In this document: piece by piece, positions 17,008-26,900 of the stretch
How positions within the stretch are numbered: position 1 is the stretch's first letter
Layout of the letters: every line of letters starts with the position of its first letter
Assembly: GCF_017356035.1 (NCBI RefSeq)
Contig: NZ_JAFIQX010000005.1
Coordinates: 95,270-159,269 of the forward strand
Origin: Longitalea luteola
Lineage (GTDB): Bacteria; Bacteroidota; Bacteroidia; Chitinophagales; Chitinophagaceae
Length of the DNA: 64,000 nt
Reading direction: 5' to 3'
Position numbers and translations under genes: made by a program
The notes under the pieces: model-generated
What the model was told of the DNA's origin: nothing
Seen by the model: only the letters and a program-made list of their open reading frames with translations
The model's database searches: none

Positions 17008-17687
17008 GATTGCCAATGGTCTATTGCCAATTGTTTATCGGCTCCTTGACGCGGATTATTAGTTAATAAAAAAAAGGTATGCAGGCTTGCATATAAAAAA
17101 ATGACGTTATATATTTATGCAAGCAATCAATGGTTACACAATCTTGATCCTATCTGCGAAGAATTACACCAACCAACATTCAGCAACGACCTTATAGCTA
17201 TCGTAATGTATTGAGCTTGAGATTCCTGCATTAAGAAACCAGAAAGAAAGCGTAGTTAACCAAATAATTCGTGCCATATATGAAGAAGTCATACACTTCA
17301 TTTGTATTCATCTGCATTTTCCTGTTCTTTTACGCACTTCATTGTAGTGCCTAGCAGAGATCCATTATTACAATTTAACCTATTGTCAGCATACATGCGT
17401 ACAATGATGGCTGTTACTGCAGCTTCGTACAGGCAAGGCCGCAAGCAGTACTGACCCGTCATGTATACAACTTAGTACACAGGTTCATTTGGGTAGTTAA
17501 CATTCAACGGGATGTTCCGGGTGCCATCGGGATGTCCCGTTTGAGTTTAGGCCAAAAAGTGAGTAGTAAGTAGCTAGTAGCTAGTAGGGAAAGGCAGGTA
17601 ATGTTGAAAAAATCTGTGATTGTAATGATTTAAATTTAAGCTCCTACTAGCCATTTCCCTAGCCACTCGACTCACTTCAAGAAGTAT
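17008..17687. other. Intergenic region, no supported gene
   Basis: About 680 bp between the repeat cluster and the HAD gene. A 38-codon reading begins at 17101 (ATG) and ends at 17217; an overlapping frame continues for about 45 more codons, so this could be a decayed gene, but no family was recognised. AACGGGA (17506-17512) and TCCCGTT (17535-17541) form a hairpin. Near 17559-17675, CTAGTAGG pairs with CCTACTAG and GTGAGT with ACTCAC, a larger imperfect inverted repeat just beyond the HAD stop. Confidence 0.4.
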
Positions 17688-18344
17688 TTATAAAGTTTCC
17701 AATACCGTTTTATTGAATTTCAACAACGAAGATAACTTCCGGTCAGCAGCATCCCATCGCCCTTCATGATGAACATGAGGCGCAGGGATCACTACACATT
17801 TCATGCGGGCAGCTTTAGCGGCGATCATTCCGTTGAATGAATCTTCGAAGCAGATACAGGAGGTAGGCGGCACGTTCAGTAACTCTGCACAATTCAAAAA
17901 CACCTGGGGATGTGGTTTGCCATGAGGGAGATGTTCGGCAGAAGTGATGGCATTCAGGTAAGGTTGAATCTTCAATTTGTCAACGACTGCTTCAATTAAC
18001 CGCATGGGCGAAGAAGATGCGAGTCCGATCAGGAAATTATTGGCTTTGAAAAACTCCATGATGTATTCTACACCCGGCATGGCAACACCATGTCGTTTGA
18101 TCTTATCCAATGCAGCCTGTTCAATGCGTTTGGCGGCTTCTTTAGCTTCCTGTTTATCGATGGTGAAATGCGAGAACCAGAAATCAACCCACTCAGGCGT
18201 ACGCAAACCGGTGGTAAGAATATATTGTTCGTCAGTGAGGGTTACACCGTATTGTTGTAACATTTCTGCACCTGCCTCCTGCCATAGGGGTTCAGAATCT
18301 ATGAGCAGACCATCCATATCAAAAATTACTGCGGAAAATTTCAT
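17688..18344 (-). CDS. HAD hydrolase, beta-phosphoglucomutase/HxpB-like
   Basis: A cytosolic haloacid-dehalogenase phosphatase of subfamily I with a helical cap. The catalytic motif F-D-M-D-G-L-L-I-D-S-E-P holds nucleophile D9 and acid/base D11. Motif II (A-S-S-S-P), motif III lysine (G-K-P-H-P) and motif IV (F-E-D-S-F-N-G) follow in order. The 218-residue length and D-S-E-P signature fit YniC/HxpB or beta-phosphoglucomutase-like sugar phosphatases; the substrate cannot be read from sequence. It is divergent from the acyltransferase gene. Confidence 0.9.
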   Translation of the reverse strand: MKFSAVIFDMDGLLIDSEPLWQEAGAEMLQQYGVTLTDEQYILTTGLRTPEWVDFWFSHFTIDKQEAKEAAKRIEQAALDKIKRHGVAMPGVEYIMEFFKANNFLIGLASSSPMRLIEAVVDKLKIQPYLNAITSAEHLPHGKPHPQVFLNCAELLNVPPTSCICFEDSFNGMIAAKAARMKCVVIPAPHVHHEGRWDAADRKLSSLLKFNKTVLETL

Positions 18345-18349
18345 GGCCG

Positions 18350-18357
18350 CAAATTTA
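18350..18357 (-). promoter_or_regulatory. Promoter -7 box of the HAD gene
   Basis: On the minus strand the sequence is TAAATTTG, a perfect TAnnTTTG match, only 5 bp before the ATG at 18344. Transcription would begin at or just before the start codon, implying a leaderless or nearly leaderless mRNA. Confidence 0.55.
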
Positions 18358-18410
18358 GTTTATAGTTTCTGGTTTTTGGTTAATTTCGATACTAATTGGT
18401 TGTCAAAACA

Positions 18411-19181
18411 ATGAGCATGAGTTCGTTTAGTGAACGGTTAAGACATTTTAAACTGGTTCGAAAAATACTTTACCCCATTATAGGAATTATTACCTGGCCG
18501 GGGCTTGTCATCATTAATAAACTGCGGATCAGAGGCACTGAGCATATTGCCAAACTGCCAAGGAAAAATGTGTTGTTCGTCAGTAATCATCAAACCTATT
18601 TTGCTGATGTCATTACTTTCCTGCATATTTTCTGCGCTGTGAAATGGGGTAAAAAGAACAAGCTGGGCATTCCTTATTATTTATTGAATCCGTTTACCAA
18701 TGTATATTATGTAGCTGCTGAAGAAACCATGCGTGGCAGTTGGATCAGCCGGTTGTTCACCCTGGGCGGCGCGCTCACAGTTAAAAGAACCTGGCGTTCG
18801 GCCGGCACCGAAGTACGTAAAGGACTCGATCCTTCAGATACGCGCAAAATTACCCGGGCGCTGGATAACAACTGGGTGATCACGTTTCCACAGGGAACAA
18901 CAACGCCTTTTGCTCCGGGACGTAAGGGAACTGCGCATATTATAAAACTCACCAAACCTATTGTAGTACCGGTTGTGATCAATGGGTTCTGGCGGGCGTT
19001 CAATAAGAAGGGACTGAAGTTTAAAAAAACAGGAACATTGCTTTCAGTAACCTTTAAAGAGCCCCTGCAAATAAATTATGAGGCGCCTACAGAAGAGATC
19101 CTGCAACAGGTTATGGATGCTATTGAACAAAGCAAATCCTACATGTTAAAAGGTCCGCATCACAGGAAGAGTTCAATTTGA
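18411..19181 (+). CDS. PlsC-like 1-acylglycerol-3-phosphate acyltransferase, divergent
   Basis: Membrane-associated lysophospholipid acyltransferase-like protein, expected to transfer an acyl chain during phospholipid synthesis. Start ATG 18411 gives 256 residues; TTG 18396 and ATG 18417 are alternatives. The N-H-Q-T-Y-F-A-D motif replaces the usual H-x4-D with H-x5-D, and F-P-Q-G-T replaces F-P-E-G-T, so active-site geometry is unusual. V-P-V-V-I-N-G-F matches the distal block of the family. It is divergently arranged with the HAD gene. Confidence 0.8.
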   Translation: MSMSSFSERLRHFKLVRKILYPIIGIITWPGLVIINKLRIRGTEHIAKLPRKNVLFVSNHQTYFADVITFLHIFCAVKWGKKNKLGIPYYLLNPFTNVYYVAAEETMRGSWISRLFTLGGALTVKRTWRSAGTEVRKGLDPSDTRKITRALDNNWVITFPQGTTTPFAPGRKGTAHIIKLTKPIVVPVVINGFWRAFNKKGLKFKKTGTLLSVTFKEPLQINYEAPTEEILQQVMDAIEQSKSYMLKGPHHRKSSI

Positions 19182-19250
19182 TAATTTGATGATTCGATAA
19201 TGTGATGATTCCCATTAAAGTCGAAACCTGTTATTAAGTATGAGCGTTTG

Positions 19251-19332
19251 TTGTTTGTTGTTTGTGGTTTGTGGTTTGTTGTTTCACGTTTGCCGTCTGC
19301 CGTTTTCCGTTTTCCGTCTGCCGTTTGCGAAT
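19251..19332. repeat. GTTTGTGGTTT and CCGTTTTCCG word repeats
   Basis: Words TTGTTTGTGG, TTTGCCGTCTGCCG and TTTTCCG are repeated with slight changes between the acyltransferase gene and the terminator of the thioesterase. The vocabulary overlaps the array at 16920-16958. Confidence 0.7.
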
Positions 19333-19336
19333 GGGC

Positions 19337-19363
19337 AAAAAAAAATCCCGCATGAAGCGGGAT
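19337..19363 (-). terminator. Thioesterase terminator
   Basis: On the minus strand ATCCCGC and GCGGGAT form a 7-bp stem with a short loop, followed by a run of nine or more T. It lies 15 bp after the thioesterase stop. Confidence 0.85.
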
Positions 19364-19377
19364 CGTATTAATGTTAG

Positions 19378-19896
19378 TTATTTCATAAATAACGCTTTCA
19401 GTTCTTTCGCATCATCCGGCTGCATTTTTCCACCCAGGATCAGACGGACCTGTCTTCTGCGCAAGGCGCCTTCAAAAAGTTTTGTTTCTTCTTCTGTTTC
19501 GGGTACAAGCGCAGGTACTTTGCGCGGCTTACCATTGGGGTCAAGCGAAACAAAAGTAAAATAGGCTTCGTTGCTTTTGTATTTATACTGGTGCAGGGCG
19601 TCTTCACCCCAGACACTCATATGGATCTCCATGGAAGTAGTAAACGCCCGGGAAACCCTGGCATGTATATGTACTGCATTGCCCAGCTTTATAGGATTTT
19701 CGAAAGAGATATTATCCACTGATGCAGTTACTACCGGCGTGCCGCAATGTTTCATGGCAGCCAGGGCGGCTGCAATATCCATCCAGTACATTAACCGTCC
19801 ACCCATCAAATTGCCAAACATATTGGTATCATTGGGTAATACCAATTCGGTCATGGTGACCGATGATTCTTTGGCTGTTTTCGTAAACTGGTCCAT
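19378..19896 (-). CDS. Acyl-CoA thioesterase (hotdog fold)
   Basis: Cytosolic hydrolase of acyl-CoA to free acid and CoA, related to the YciA/BFIT/ACOT group. The hotdog signature P-N-D-T-N-M-F-G-N-L-M-G-G is at residues 21-33, with the catalytic Asp candidate D40 in the following helix. The 172-residue length fits a single hotdog domain. It has its own -7 box and terminator. Chain-length preference is not predictable. Confidence 0.9.
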   Translation of the reverse strand: MDQFTKTAKESSVTMTELVLPNDTNMFGNLMGGRLMYWMDIAAALAAMKHCGTPVVTASVDNISFENPIKLGNAVHIHARVSRAFTTSMEIHMSVWGEDALHQYKYKSNEAYFTFVSLDPNGKPRKVPALVPETEEETKLFEGALRRRQVRLILGGKMQPDDAKELKALFMK

Positions 19897-19909
19897 GCTG
19901 TTTTTTGCG

Positions 19910-19917
19910 CAAAGATA
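19910..19917 (-). promoter_or_regulatory. Promoter -7 box of the thioesterase gene
   Basis: TATCTTTG on the minus strand, a perfect TAnnTTTG match, ends 13 bp before the ATG at 19896, giving a very short leader. Confidence 0.6.
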
Positions 19918-19957
19918 TACAAACGATTGTTAGATGGTTGAAATGTTTAATTGCCAT

Positions 19958-21058
19958 TTAAACAGTGACTTTTTCGAGGCTTTGCAAAAATGCTTCATCA
20001 GCATCTGCGCCAATACCGGGGGTTTCGGGCACTTCCAGTAAAAAGCCTTTGTACAACACGCCACCGGTCACCGGATCGGTTGTATGGCCCAGCATACAGG
20101 TATCCATATCGTAAAAAACGACGTTATCGTGCGCCAGCGCAAAATGCGCAAAGGCTGTAAGGGCAATGCGGCTTTCCAGCATACCACCCATCATGTTCGG
20201 AATTTTATTTTGTTTACATACTTCATGGATCTTCCGCGCTTCCCAGATTCCGCCCGATTTGGAAAATTTAATGTTCACATAATCACAGGCGCCGGCAGCA
20301 ATGATCCTTTTGGCATCATGATGATCGAAAACGCTTTCATCGGCCATGATCTTGATGGGTGATTGTTTAACCAGTTCGGGTAACCTGTCATCATCCCAAT
20401 AGCGCATAGGCTGCTCGCAGAATTCAATATCATAAGCAGCTAGTCCGGTCAGTGCAAATACGGCCTCTTCATAACTCCAGCCCTGGTTGGCATCGATGCG
20501 TAAACCAATGGCTGGACCAACCGCTTCCCGGATCTGACGCACCCGTTCAATATCATCGGCTGCGTTTTTACCGAGCTTGATCTTGATAATGCGAACGCCG
20601 CGTTTGACAAAATCACTGGCTTTGGCGGCCATAGCTTCGGGGGTATCTATACCGATGGTAAGATCGGTTTCCAATGGCTTTTTACTTGTACCGCCCAAAT
20701 AGCGATAAAGCGGCAGCCCGGCAGCTTTAGCGGCCAGATCGTACAAGGCCATATCGAAGGCGCTTTTGATGGTAGTATTGAACGCCGTGAAGTTATGCAG
20801 CTCCTGCAGCCGGTCTTCAATGGCTTCGGCGCTTTTGTTCTTCCAGAGGGCGGCAAAATCTTTAGCCATTTCAAAACAGGTAGCCTGCGTTTCGCCAACG
20901 ATCATGGGAAATGCGGAGCATTCGCCGACGCCATAGCGGCCGGCATCGGTATGTACCCTGATAAAGATATTCTGGGCATAATGCATGGTTCCGGTGGCAA
21001 TGGTGAACGGGTGCATCGGAATGCTGAACTTATAGATATCGGTATGTAGGATGGTCAT
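19958..21058 (-). CDS. L-Ala-D/L-Glu-type dipeptide epimerase (enolase superfamily)
   Basis: Likely epimerises dipeptides, often during murein peptide recycling. The ATG at 21058 gives 366 residues; a GTG at 21067 is possible. Enolase-superfamily residues can be placed: K-x-K acid/base pair K159 and K161, metal ligands D189 (D-A-N-Q-G), E215 (C-E-Q-P) and D240 (A-D-E-S), and the opposing lysine in K-F-S-K near 264-267. A D-M-D motif at 317-319 matches the D-x-D that binds the dipeptide amino group in known epimerases. Substrate specificity varies in this family. Confidence 0.85.
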   Translation of the reverse strand: MTILHTDIYKFSIPMHPFTIATGTMHYAQNIFIRVHTDAGRYGVGECSAFPMIVGETQATCFEMAKDFAALWKNKSAEAIEDRLQELHNFTAFNTTIKSAFDMALYDLAAKAAGLPLYRYLGGTSKKPLETDLTIGIDTPEAMAAKASDFVKRGVRIIKIKLGKNAADDIERVRQIREAVGPAIGLRIDANQGWSYEEAVFALTGLAAYDIEFCEQPMRYWDDDRLPELVKQSPIKIMADESVFDHHDAKRIIAAGACDYVNIKFSKSGGIWEARKIHEVCKQNKIPNMMGGMLESRIALTAFAHFALAHDNVVFYDMDTCMLGHTTDPVTGGVLYKGFLLEVPETPGIGADADEAFLQSLEKVTV

Positions 21059-21099
21059 ATCGATCACAATATACTAGGTTTGGGGCAGCGGAAAGACAG

Positions 21100-21358
21100 C
21101 AGAAAAAGGCAAAAAGGCTGAACGCTAAACGCTGAACGCTTAACGCAAAAGGCAAAAGGCTGAACGCTAAACGCTGAAACGCTTAACGCGGAACGCTAAA
21201 GGCAAAAGGCTGAAGGCGAAAGGCTCAAGGCGAAAGGCTGAAGGCGAAAGGCTAAAGGCAAAAGGCACAGCTGAAATTTCGCGAGCCATTCACCATTCAC
21301 CATTCACCATTCACCATTGACCATTCACCATTGACCATTGACCATTGACCATTGACCC
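21100..21358. repeat. AAGGCGAAAGGCT and ATTCACC/ATTGACC word arrays
   Basis: 21100-21266 is built of GAACGCTAAACGCT, AAGGCAAAAGGCT and AAGGCGAAAGGCT words. 21287-21358 is a near-tandem run of 7-8 bp words CCATTCA and CCATTGA. The region lies in the 440-bp gap between the divergent epimerase and proline dehydrogenase genes; no gene was seen in it. Confidence 0.9.
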
Positions 21359-21469
21359 CGCCTTCGCTATCGCTTCGGACGGGCAAGCATTCACCATTCC
21401 CCCGAAACGGGCAATATCCAATAGCAAAATCTTACAACCTAAAACATAGAACTTAGTGACTAAACTGCT

Positions 21470-21477
21470 TATCTTCG
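21470..21477 (+). promoter_or_regulatory. Possible -7 box of proline dehydrogenase
   Basis: TATCTTCG differs by one base from TAnnTTTG and lies 21 bp before the ATG. It is the best promoter candidate after the word-repeat array. Confidence 0.4.
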
Positions 21478-21498
21478 CGCCTAACATTTGTTAGTTCT

Positions 21499-22731
21499 AT
21501 GTCGAAAACCGCCGTAGCCGTATCTTTTGAGAATACGGAGAATGCATTTGCTTATAAATCAGATAAAGAGTTAAAAAAAGCCCACTTTCTATTCTCGAGC
21601 ATGGGGTACCAGATCCTCGTAAAACTGGGTACCCGACTAACCCCCTGGGCCATAAAAGTGGGGCTTCCCATCAAAAATATCATCCGCAATACCATTTTTG
21701 AGCAATTTGTTGGAGGAGAAACGCTGGAGGAAACGGCGCCTGTTGCCGCAAAATTGAAGCAATTTAATGTACAGGTGATCCTCGATTACGGGGTTGAAGG
21801 AATGGAGGGCGAAGAGAATTTCGATCATGGCTGTGATGAGTTCATTAAAGTGATCAACTATGCAGCCACCCAGCCCAATATTCCGTTCATGAGTGTAAAA
21901 ATTACTGGCCTTGCCCGGTTTGGCCTGTTGGAAAAACTGGACGCAGCAGCTACCCATAAAAGCGGATTTGAAGGAAAAGTACATACAGAAATTCTGACCG
22001 CTGCCGAACAGGCCGAATGGCAACGGGCCGAACAACGCATCACCCGCATTTGCGAAGTAGCCGCTGCCCGGGGCATTGGCGTTTTGATAGATGCCGAGGA
22101 AAGCTGGATCCAGGATCCTGTAGATGCCCTCACCATGCAAATGATGGAACGCTTTAACCGGCAAAAACCGGTGATCTATAATACGATCCAGTTATACCGG
22201 CACGACCGCCTGCAATTCCTGAAAGACAGTTTTGCTGTTGCCCGCCAGAAAGGTTTTACGCTGGGCGCAAAACTCGTGCGCGGCGCTTATATGGAAAAGG
22301 AACGCAAGCGGGCTGCTGCCATGAATTATGCATCGCCTATTCAGCCGAATAAACCGGCTACTGACCGCGATTACAATGCGGCGTTGGAGTTCTGTATCGA
22401 TTACCTCGATCACATTGCCGTGATCGTGGCTTCCCACAATGAGTACAGCAATTTATATACGACCGAGCTGCTCGACAAAAAAGGTATTCCGCACAATCAT
22501 CCGCATGTACATTTCTCCCAACTGTATGGCATGAGCGATAACATTACTTTTAACCTGGCAAAAGGTTCATTCCGGGTAAGCAAATATCTGCCTTTCGGTC
22601 CCATTAAAGATGTGATCCCGTATCTCATGCGCAGGGCGCAGGAGAATTCATCGGTGTCGGGACAAACCGGACGGGAGCTGGGCCTGATTAAAAAAGAAAT
22701 AGAACGGAGGAAAGCGATTGCTGATTTCTGA
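21499..22731 (+). CDS. Proline dehydrogenase (FAD-dependent)
   Basis: Oxidises L-proline to pyrroline-5-carboxylate and feeds electrons to the membrane. The 410-residue protein is the monofunctional PRODH barrel; no aldehyde dehydrogenase domain follows and no P5C dehydrogenase gene is adjacent. Motifs include L-D-Y-G-V-E near the first strand, K-L-V-R-G-A-Y-M-E with the flavin/substrate region, and the C-terminal L-M-R-R-A-Q-E-N substrate-binding arginines. The start follows a plausible promoter box. Confidence 0.93.
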   Translation: MSKTAVAVSFENTENAFAYKSDKELKKAHFLFSSMGYQILVKLGTRLTPWAIKVGLPIKNIIRNTIFEQFVGGETLEETAPVAAKLKQFNVQVILDYGVEGMEGEENFDHGCDEFIKVINYAATQPNIPFMSVKITGLARFGLLEKLDAAATHKSGFEGKVHTEILTAAEQAEWQRAEQRITRICEVAAARGIGVLIDAEESWIQDPVDALTMQMMERFNRQKPVIYNTIQLYRHDRLQFLKDSFAVARQKGFTLGAKLVRGAYMEKERKRAAAMNYASPIQPNKPATDRDYNAALEFCIDYLDHIAVIVASHNEYSNLYTTELLDKKGIPHNHPHVHFSQLYGMSDNITFNLAKGSFRVSKYLPFGPIKDVIPYLMRRAQENSSVSGQTGRELGLIKKEIERRKAIADF

Positions 22732-22783
22732 TTTCCTGATTTCTGATTTTGAGATTTGTCTAAATCTTAGGCTAATAATAAAT

Positions 22784-22853
22784 CCCGAAATCCCAAAATC
22801 TCGAAATCCCGAAATCCCGAAATCCCAAAATCTCGAAATCCCGAAATCAGAAA
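22784..22853. repeat. CGAAATCCC tandem word repeat
   Basis: CGAAATCCCGAAATCCC, CCAAAATCT and related 9-bp words repeat about seven times between the convergent proline dehydrogenase and dienelactone hydrolase genes. CAAAATCTC words also occur before rpsN (6664-6690). Confidence 0.85.
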
Positions 22854-22860
22854 TCCGATT

Positions 22861-23718
22861 CTATTTAAGTGTATCATTGAACAACTTAACCATTCTTTCC
22901 CACGCGAGTTTGGCGGCTGCCGCATTGTAACGCGTAGGGGCGGTATCGTTATTGAACGCGTGGTTCACCCCTTCGTACATATACAGCTCGTATTTAGTGC
23001 CCGCTTTTTTAAGCGCTTCTTCATAGGCCGCAATACCTGCATTGATCCGTTCATCCAGTCCGGCATAATGCAATTGTACCGTCGCTTTTATTTTAGGAAC
23101 ATCTGCTGCATCGGGTTGACGGCCATAGAAAGCCACAGCTGCTTTCAGATCGGGCACATGCACCGCTAACTGGTTGGCCATAGCGCCACCCCAGCAAAAG
23201 CCGACACAGCCGGCTTTGAAGTTGCTTTCCTCCCGCGATTTCAGGTAATCAAACGCCTTGGCGAAATTGTTTATCGTTTTGGGCATATCCAGTTTGCCGA
23301 TCATATTACGGGCTTCGTCTTCATTGGCCGGCGTGCCACCCTGGGGCGACAAACCATCAGGCGCCAGGGCCAGGAAACCAGCTAATGCTACGCGGCGGGT
23401 AACATCTTCTATATGCGGGTTTAAACCGCGGTTTTCATGAATGACCACCACGCAGCCGAATTTTTCATTGCCTTTTGGTTTGGCCACATAACCTTTCATA
23501 GTACAATCATCGCCGGGATATGTAATGCGCTCTGTAATGATCCGATCGTCCTGCACCGGCACCGTTTGTGCATGGGCATAATTCACTTCCAGCATAGGCA
23601 ATACAGCCAGCGCCGCTGCCAGGCTGCCGGTTATCTTGGTAAGCCGGCGAAGGAACTCATCGCGGGAAAGTGGTACGTGTGTGTACTCGTCAAACAGATT
23701 GATTATTTCCTGGTTCAT
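22861..23718 (-). CDS. Dienelactone hydrolase family protein, exported
   Basis: An alpha/beta-hydrolase of the carboxymethylenebutenolidase group. The nucleophile C175 lies in G-F-C-W-G-G, with D222 (G-L-D-E-R) and H253 (V-N-H-A-F) completing the Cys-Asp-His triad. A basic then hydrophobic segment at residues 22-50 (R-R-L-T-K followed by an Ala/Leu-rich stretch ending A-H-A) suggests export, perhaps through Tat, although only a partial twin-arginine motif is present. The 285-residue length includes this presequence. Natural substrate unknown. Confidence 0.88.
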   Translation of the reverse strand: MNQEIINLFDEYTHVPLSRDEFLRRLTKITGSLAAALAVLPMLEVNYAHAQTVPVQDDRIITERITYPGDDCTMKGYVAKPKGNEKFGCVVVIHENRGLNPHIEDVTRRVALAGFLALAPDGLSPQGGTPANEDEARNMIGKLDMPKTINNFAKAFDYLKSREESNFKAGCVGFCWGGAMANQLAVHVPDLKAAVAFYGRQPDAADVPKIKATVQLHYAGLDERINAGIAAYEEALKKAGTKYELYMYEGVNHAFNNDTAPTRYNAAAAKLAWERMVKLFNDTLK

Positions 23719-23747
23719 AAAATTGGCTTGAATGTGAAGTGCTTTCC

Positions 23748-23755
23748 TAAAGATA
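23748..23755 (-). promoter_or_regulatory. Possible -7 box of the dienelactone hydrolase gene
   Basis: TATCTTTA on the minus strand differs by one base from TAnnTTTG and lies 29 bp before the ATG at 23718. Confidence 0.35.
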
Positions 23756-23983
23756 ATGATTTAGGAACTGGGCAGGTTCCATGAAGATATTTTTAATATA
23801 TGGGCTGGTCAGTTTCGAATCTTTGGAAATGCGTTTAACGCTTTTAGCCCGAAACGACACACTTATCGGGTAAAACTGCACGGTTATTAAAAAAAAACGA
23901 AAAAGATCATAATATTTATAGTTTTACTGTATGGAATCGCTCGTATAAGCGACATATCAGTGACCGCCAACCTAAACCCTAGT

Positions 23984-26900
23984 ATGAAAAAGTTCTTAAC
24001 CTTTTGTTTATTACTAATTTGTACCATTTCTTCCAGTAAACTCGTTGCCCGTCCTTTTAGTATGTCAGGTGTTTATCCGGTAGGTCCTGCCGGAACCTAC
24101 CCTACAATAACTGCTGCCGTAAATGCATTAAGGGCGGCTTCGGTAAGCGGGGCTGTCATTCTGGAATTACAGGCTGGTTATAAAAGCACCGGAGAATTGT
24201 TTCCTTTAACTTTTCACGGAATACAAAATGTTGATGCCTCCAGAACCATTACTATCCGGCCGGCAGCAGGCGCGGCCAATCTGGTCATTACCAGTGGTAA
24301 TGATATTGCAACCGTAGACCTTAACAATGCACGGTATATCCATTTCGATGGCCGGCCTGGCGGAATGGGTACTGCAAGGCAGTTATCAATTATCAATACC
24401 TATGGCACTGCTGTCCGGTTCATTAACGGCGCTTCTGACAATGGTTTTCATTACGTGCAAATCCAAAGCAGCAGAACATCAGGAGAAGCGAAACCTATTG
24501 TACATTTTTCCACTTCCGTTCAGGCGATCACCACCGGCAATAATAATAACATCATTCAGAATAGTGCTATTTCCGGTAACGGCTCGCTGTTTGCCGGTAT
24601 TTATTCACTGGGAACAATTGCTAAAAAGAACAGCAGCAACAAACTGTTGAACAATTTAATTTTCAATTATGGATCTAATGGGGTGCGGTTGGAGGAGAAT
24701 AGTGACGCATGGGAGATTTCAGGGAACAGTTTTTACCATACAACCGGCAGTATTTCCCGGAATGTAGGCATATACGTAAATGATACCACTTCCTCGGCGT
24801 TTGTGATCACCGATAATTTTATTGGCGGGTCTGCTGCTAATTGCGGCGGTGCTCCCAGGGATTATTATACTTCCTACTCAGGCATCCAGTTGAGTACCGG
24901 CACCAGCAGCTATACAAGTATACAGAATAATACAATTGCTAACGTCCGCTTTGGTGCGGCTTCATTTGGCGACTATTTTGCCGGCATCTACCTCATGAAC
25001 GGCAAATTTAAATGCGGAGATATAGCCGGTAATATAATAGGAAGTCAATCTACAACGGGTAACATAACCATAGCTGCGCGCGACAGCCATATTGAAGCGT
25101 TCGGTATTGTTACAGGCACTGGATATGATAAAGACAGTGGCATTGATACCTGTTATATAAGAAATAATAAGATAGGCGGTTTTTATGGTGGTGTGAGTAA
25201 CACTACTGTTTATCCGCCGGAACTCGTGATCAGTGGCATCTATATGCGTTATCAAAAGAAGGGATATGCAGAACTGGTGAATAATACTGTCGGGAGCCCT
25301 TCTTTATACAATAGCATCTCTATCAATTCGAAAATAACAACACAACATATTTATGGCATACGTTGTGAGAATTATGATGTATTGCCTTCTTCAGCCTTTG
25401 ACATTATCAGTAATAACCTCATCGCTAATTTGAGTGGCAATACCACCGGCATATATGTAGATGAATTAAAGGCGCTGTTAATGAACAATACCATCAGACA
25501 TATATACGACACCTTGAGCGCCTATGCCATGTCTGTGACTACCGGAGGAATTGATGTGCGCTCGCTGGCCGGTAATTCAGTTGTGTCGGGGAACACGATC
25601 CATTCATTGTCGACGGTAGGTTCCGGAACCATCAGCCAGTTCGGTATTCGCGCCAATCGTTGCGAGCATGCCGTTATTACAAAGAATTTCATCCACAGCC
25701 TGCAATGCAGCGGTTCTTCGAGCACTATTTGCGGATTGCAGATGGATGCCGGTTATAAAATGCACATCACTAATAATATGGTGCGGCTGGGCGTTGATGC
25801 CGATGGCAGGTTACTGTCGGGTGACCATGTTATAAAAGGAATTGTATTGCAGCCTATGGAAACGCTGATCAGCCATAACTCGGTTTGGCTGGGTGGTACC
25901 GGTGATCGTCACTCGGCGGCGTTGGAGCTGTTGCCCACCAGTACAATGAGAAGCAGGATCCGGAACAATATTTTTGTGAATACCCGGTCTGCCAACGGGT
26001 CGCTGGATAACTATCATTATGCCATCAATGCACTCAGTGCCGGCATCGATGAGAATGAGATCAATTACAACATTTATTACGTTTCAGGAAAAAAGGGATT
26101 ACTCGGTTATTATCCTGTATACGATTTTACGAAAGAGTATAATTATTTTTCCACTTTGATGGAGTGGCGTAAACGTACACATGTCGACAGCAACTCCATA
26201 TTCTACAATCCTAATTTTGTCAATGCTACCGGTAATGCCGCATCTGTAGATCTTCACCTTGCCAATGGAACGCCGGCAGAAGGGCAGGGAGTGCTGGATA
26301 ATGATATTCCGGAGGACATAGATAATGAATCGCGTACGGCCTTTAGTGCAACAGATATCGGGGCAGACGCCGGTAATTATACCTACCAGGACGGAGACGC
26401 ACCTGTTTTAACACACGGCTCGTTCCTGGGGCAACCGGTCAATTCTTCCTTTGTATACACGGTTAAAATAACCGACAATGGGGCTGGTGTTGATACCAGC
26501 GGTAATAATAAGCCACGCATGTGGTTCAGAAAGAAATTTCCGGCTGAAAGCGCCTGGGCAAGTATTCCCGGCTACCTGGTATCGGGCCAGCTTCATGCAG
26601 GCGTATGGGGCTTTCATCCTGATTTTGCAGGCGCAGGCGTGCCTGTGCAAGTAGGAGATTCTTTGGAATATTATTTCGTGGCACAGGATAAAGGACCTGT
26701 GGCGAATGTTGGCTTTTCAAATGTCACAGGAACAGCACATGCAAATGTACTGGCACAAACGTCAGCACCGGTAACTCCTTTAAAGCTGTTGATCTATGGC
26801 ATCTTTCCCGATACCGTGTATGTTGGGGCCGCACAACAATATCCATCCCTTTCCAACGACGGCGGATTTTTTCAAGCTTCAAAAACAAACCTGTTCGATA

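Noticed and set aside
16715..17062. 115-codon reading after rpsA
   Set aside because: It starts at the T-run of the terminator and is translated from the AGTTATTC and TCACGTC arrays.
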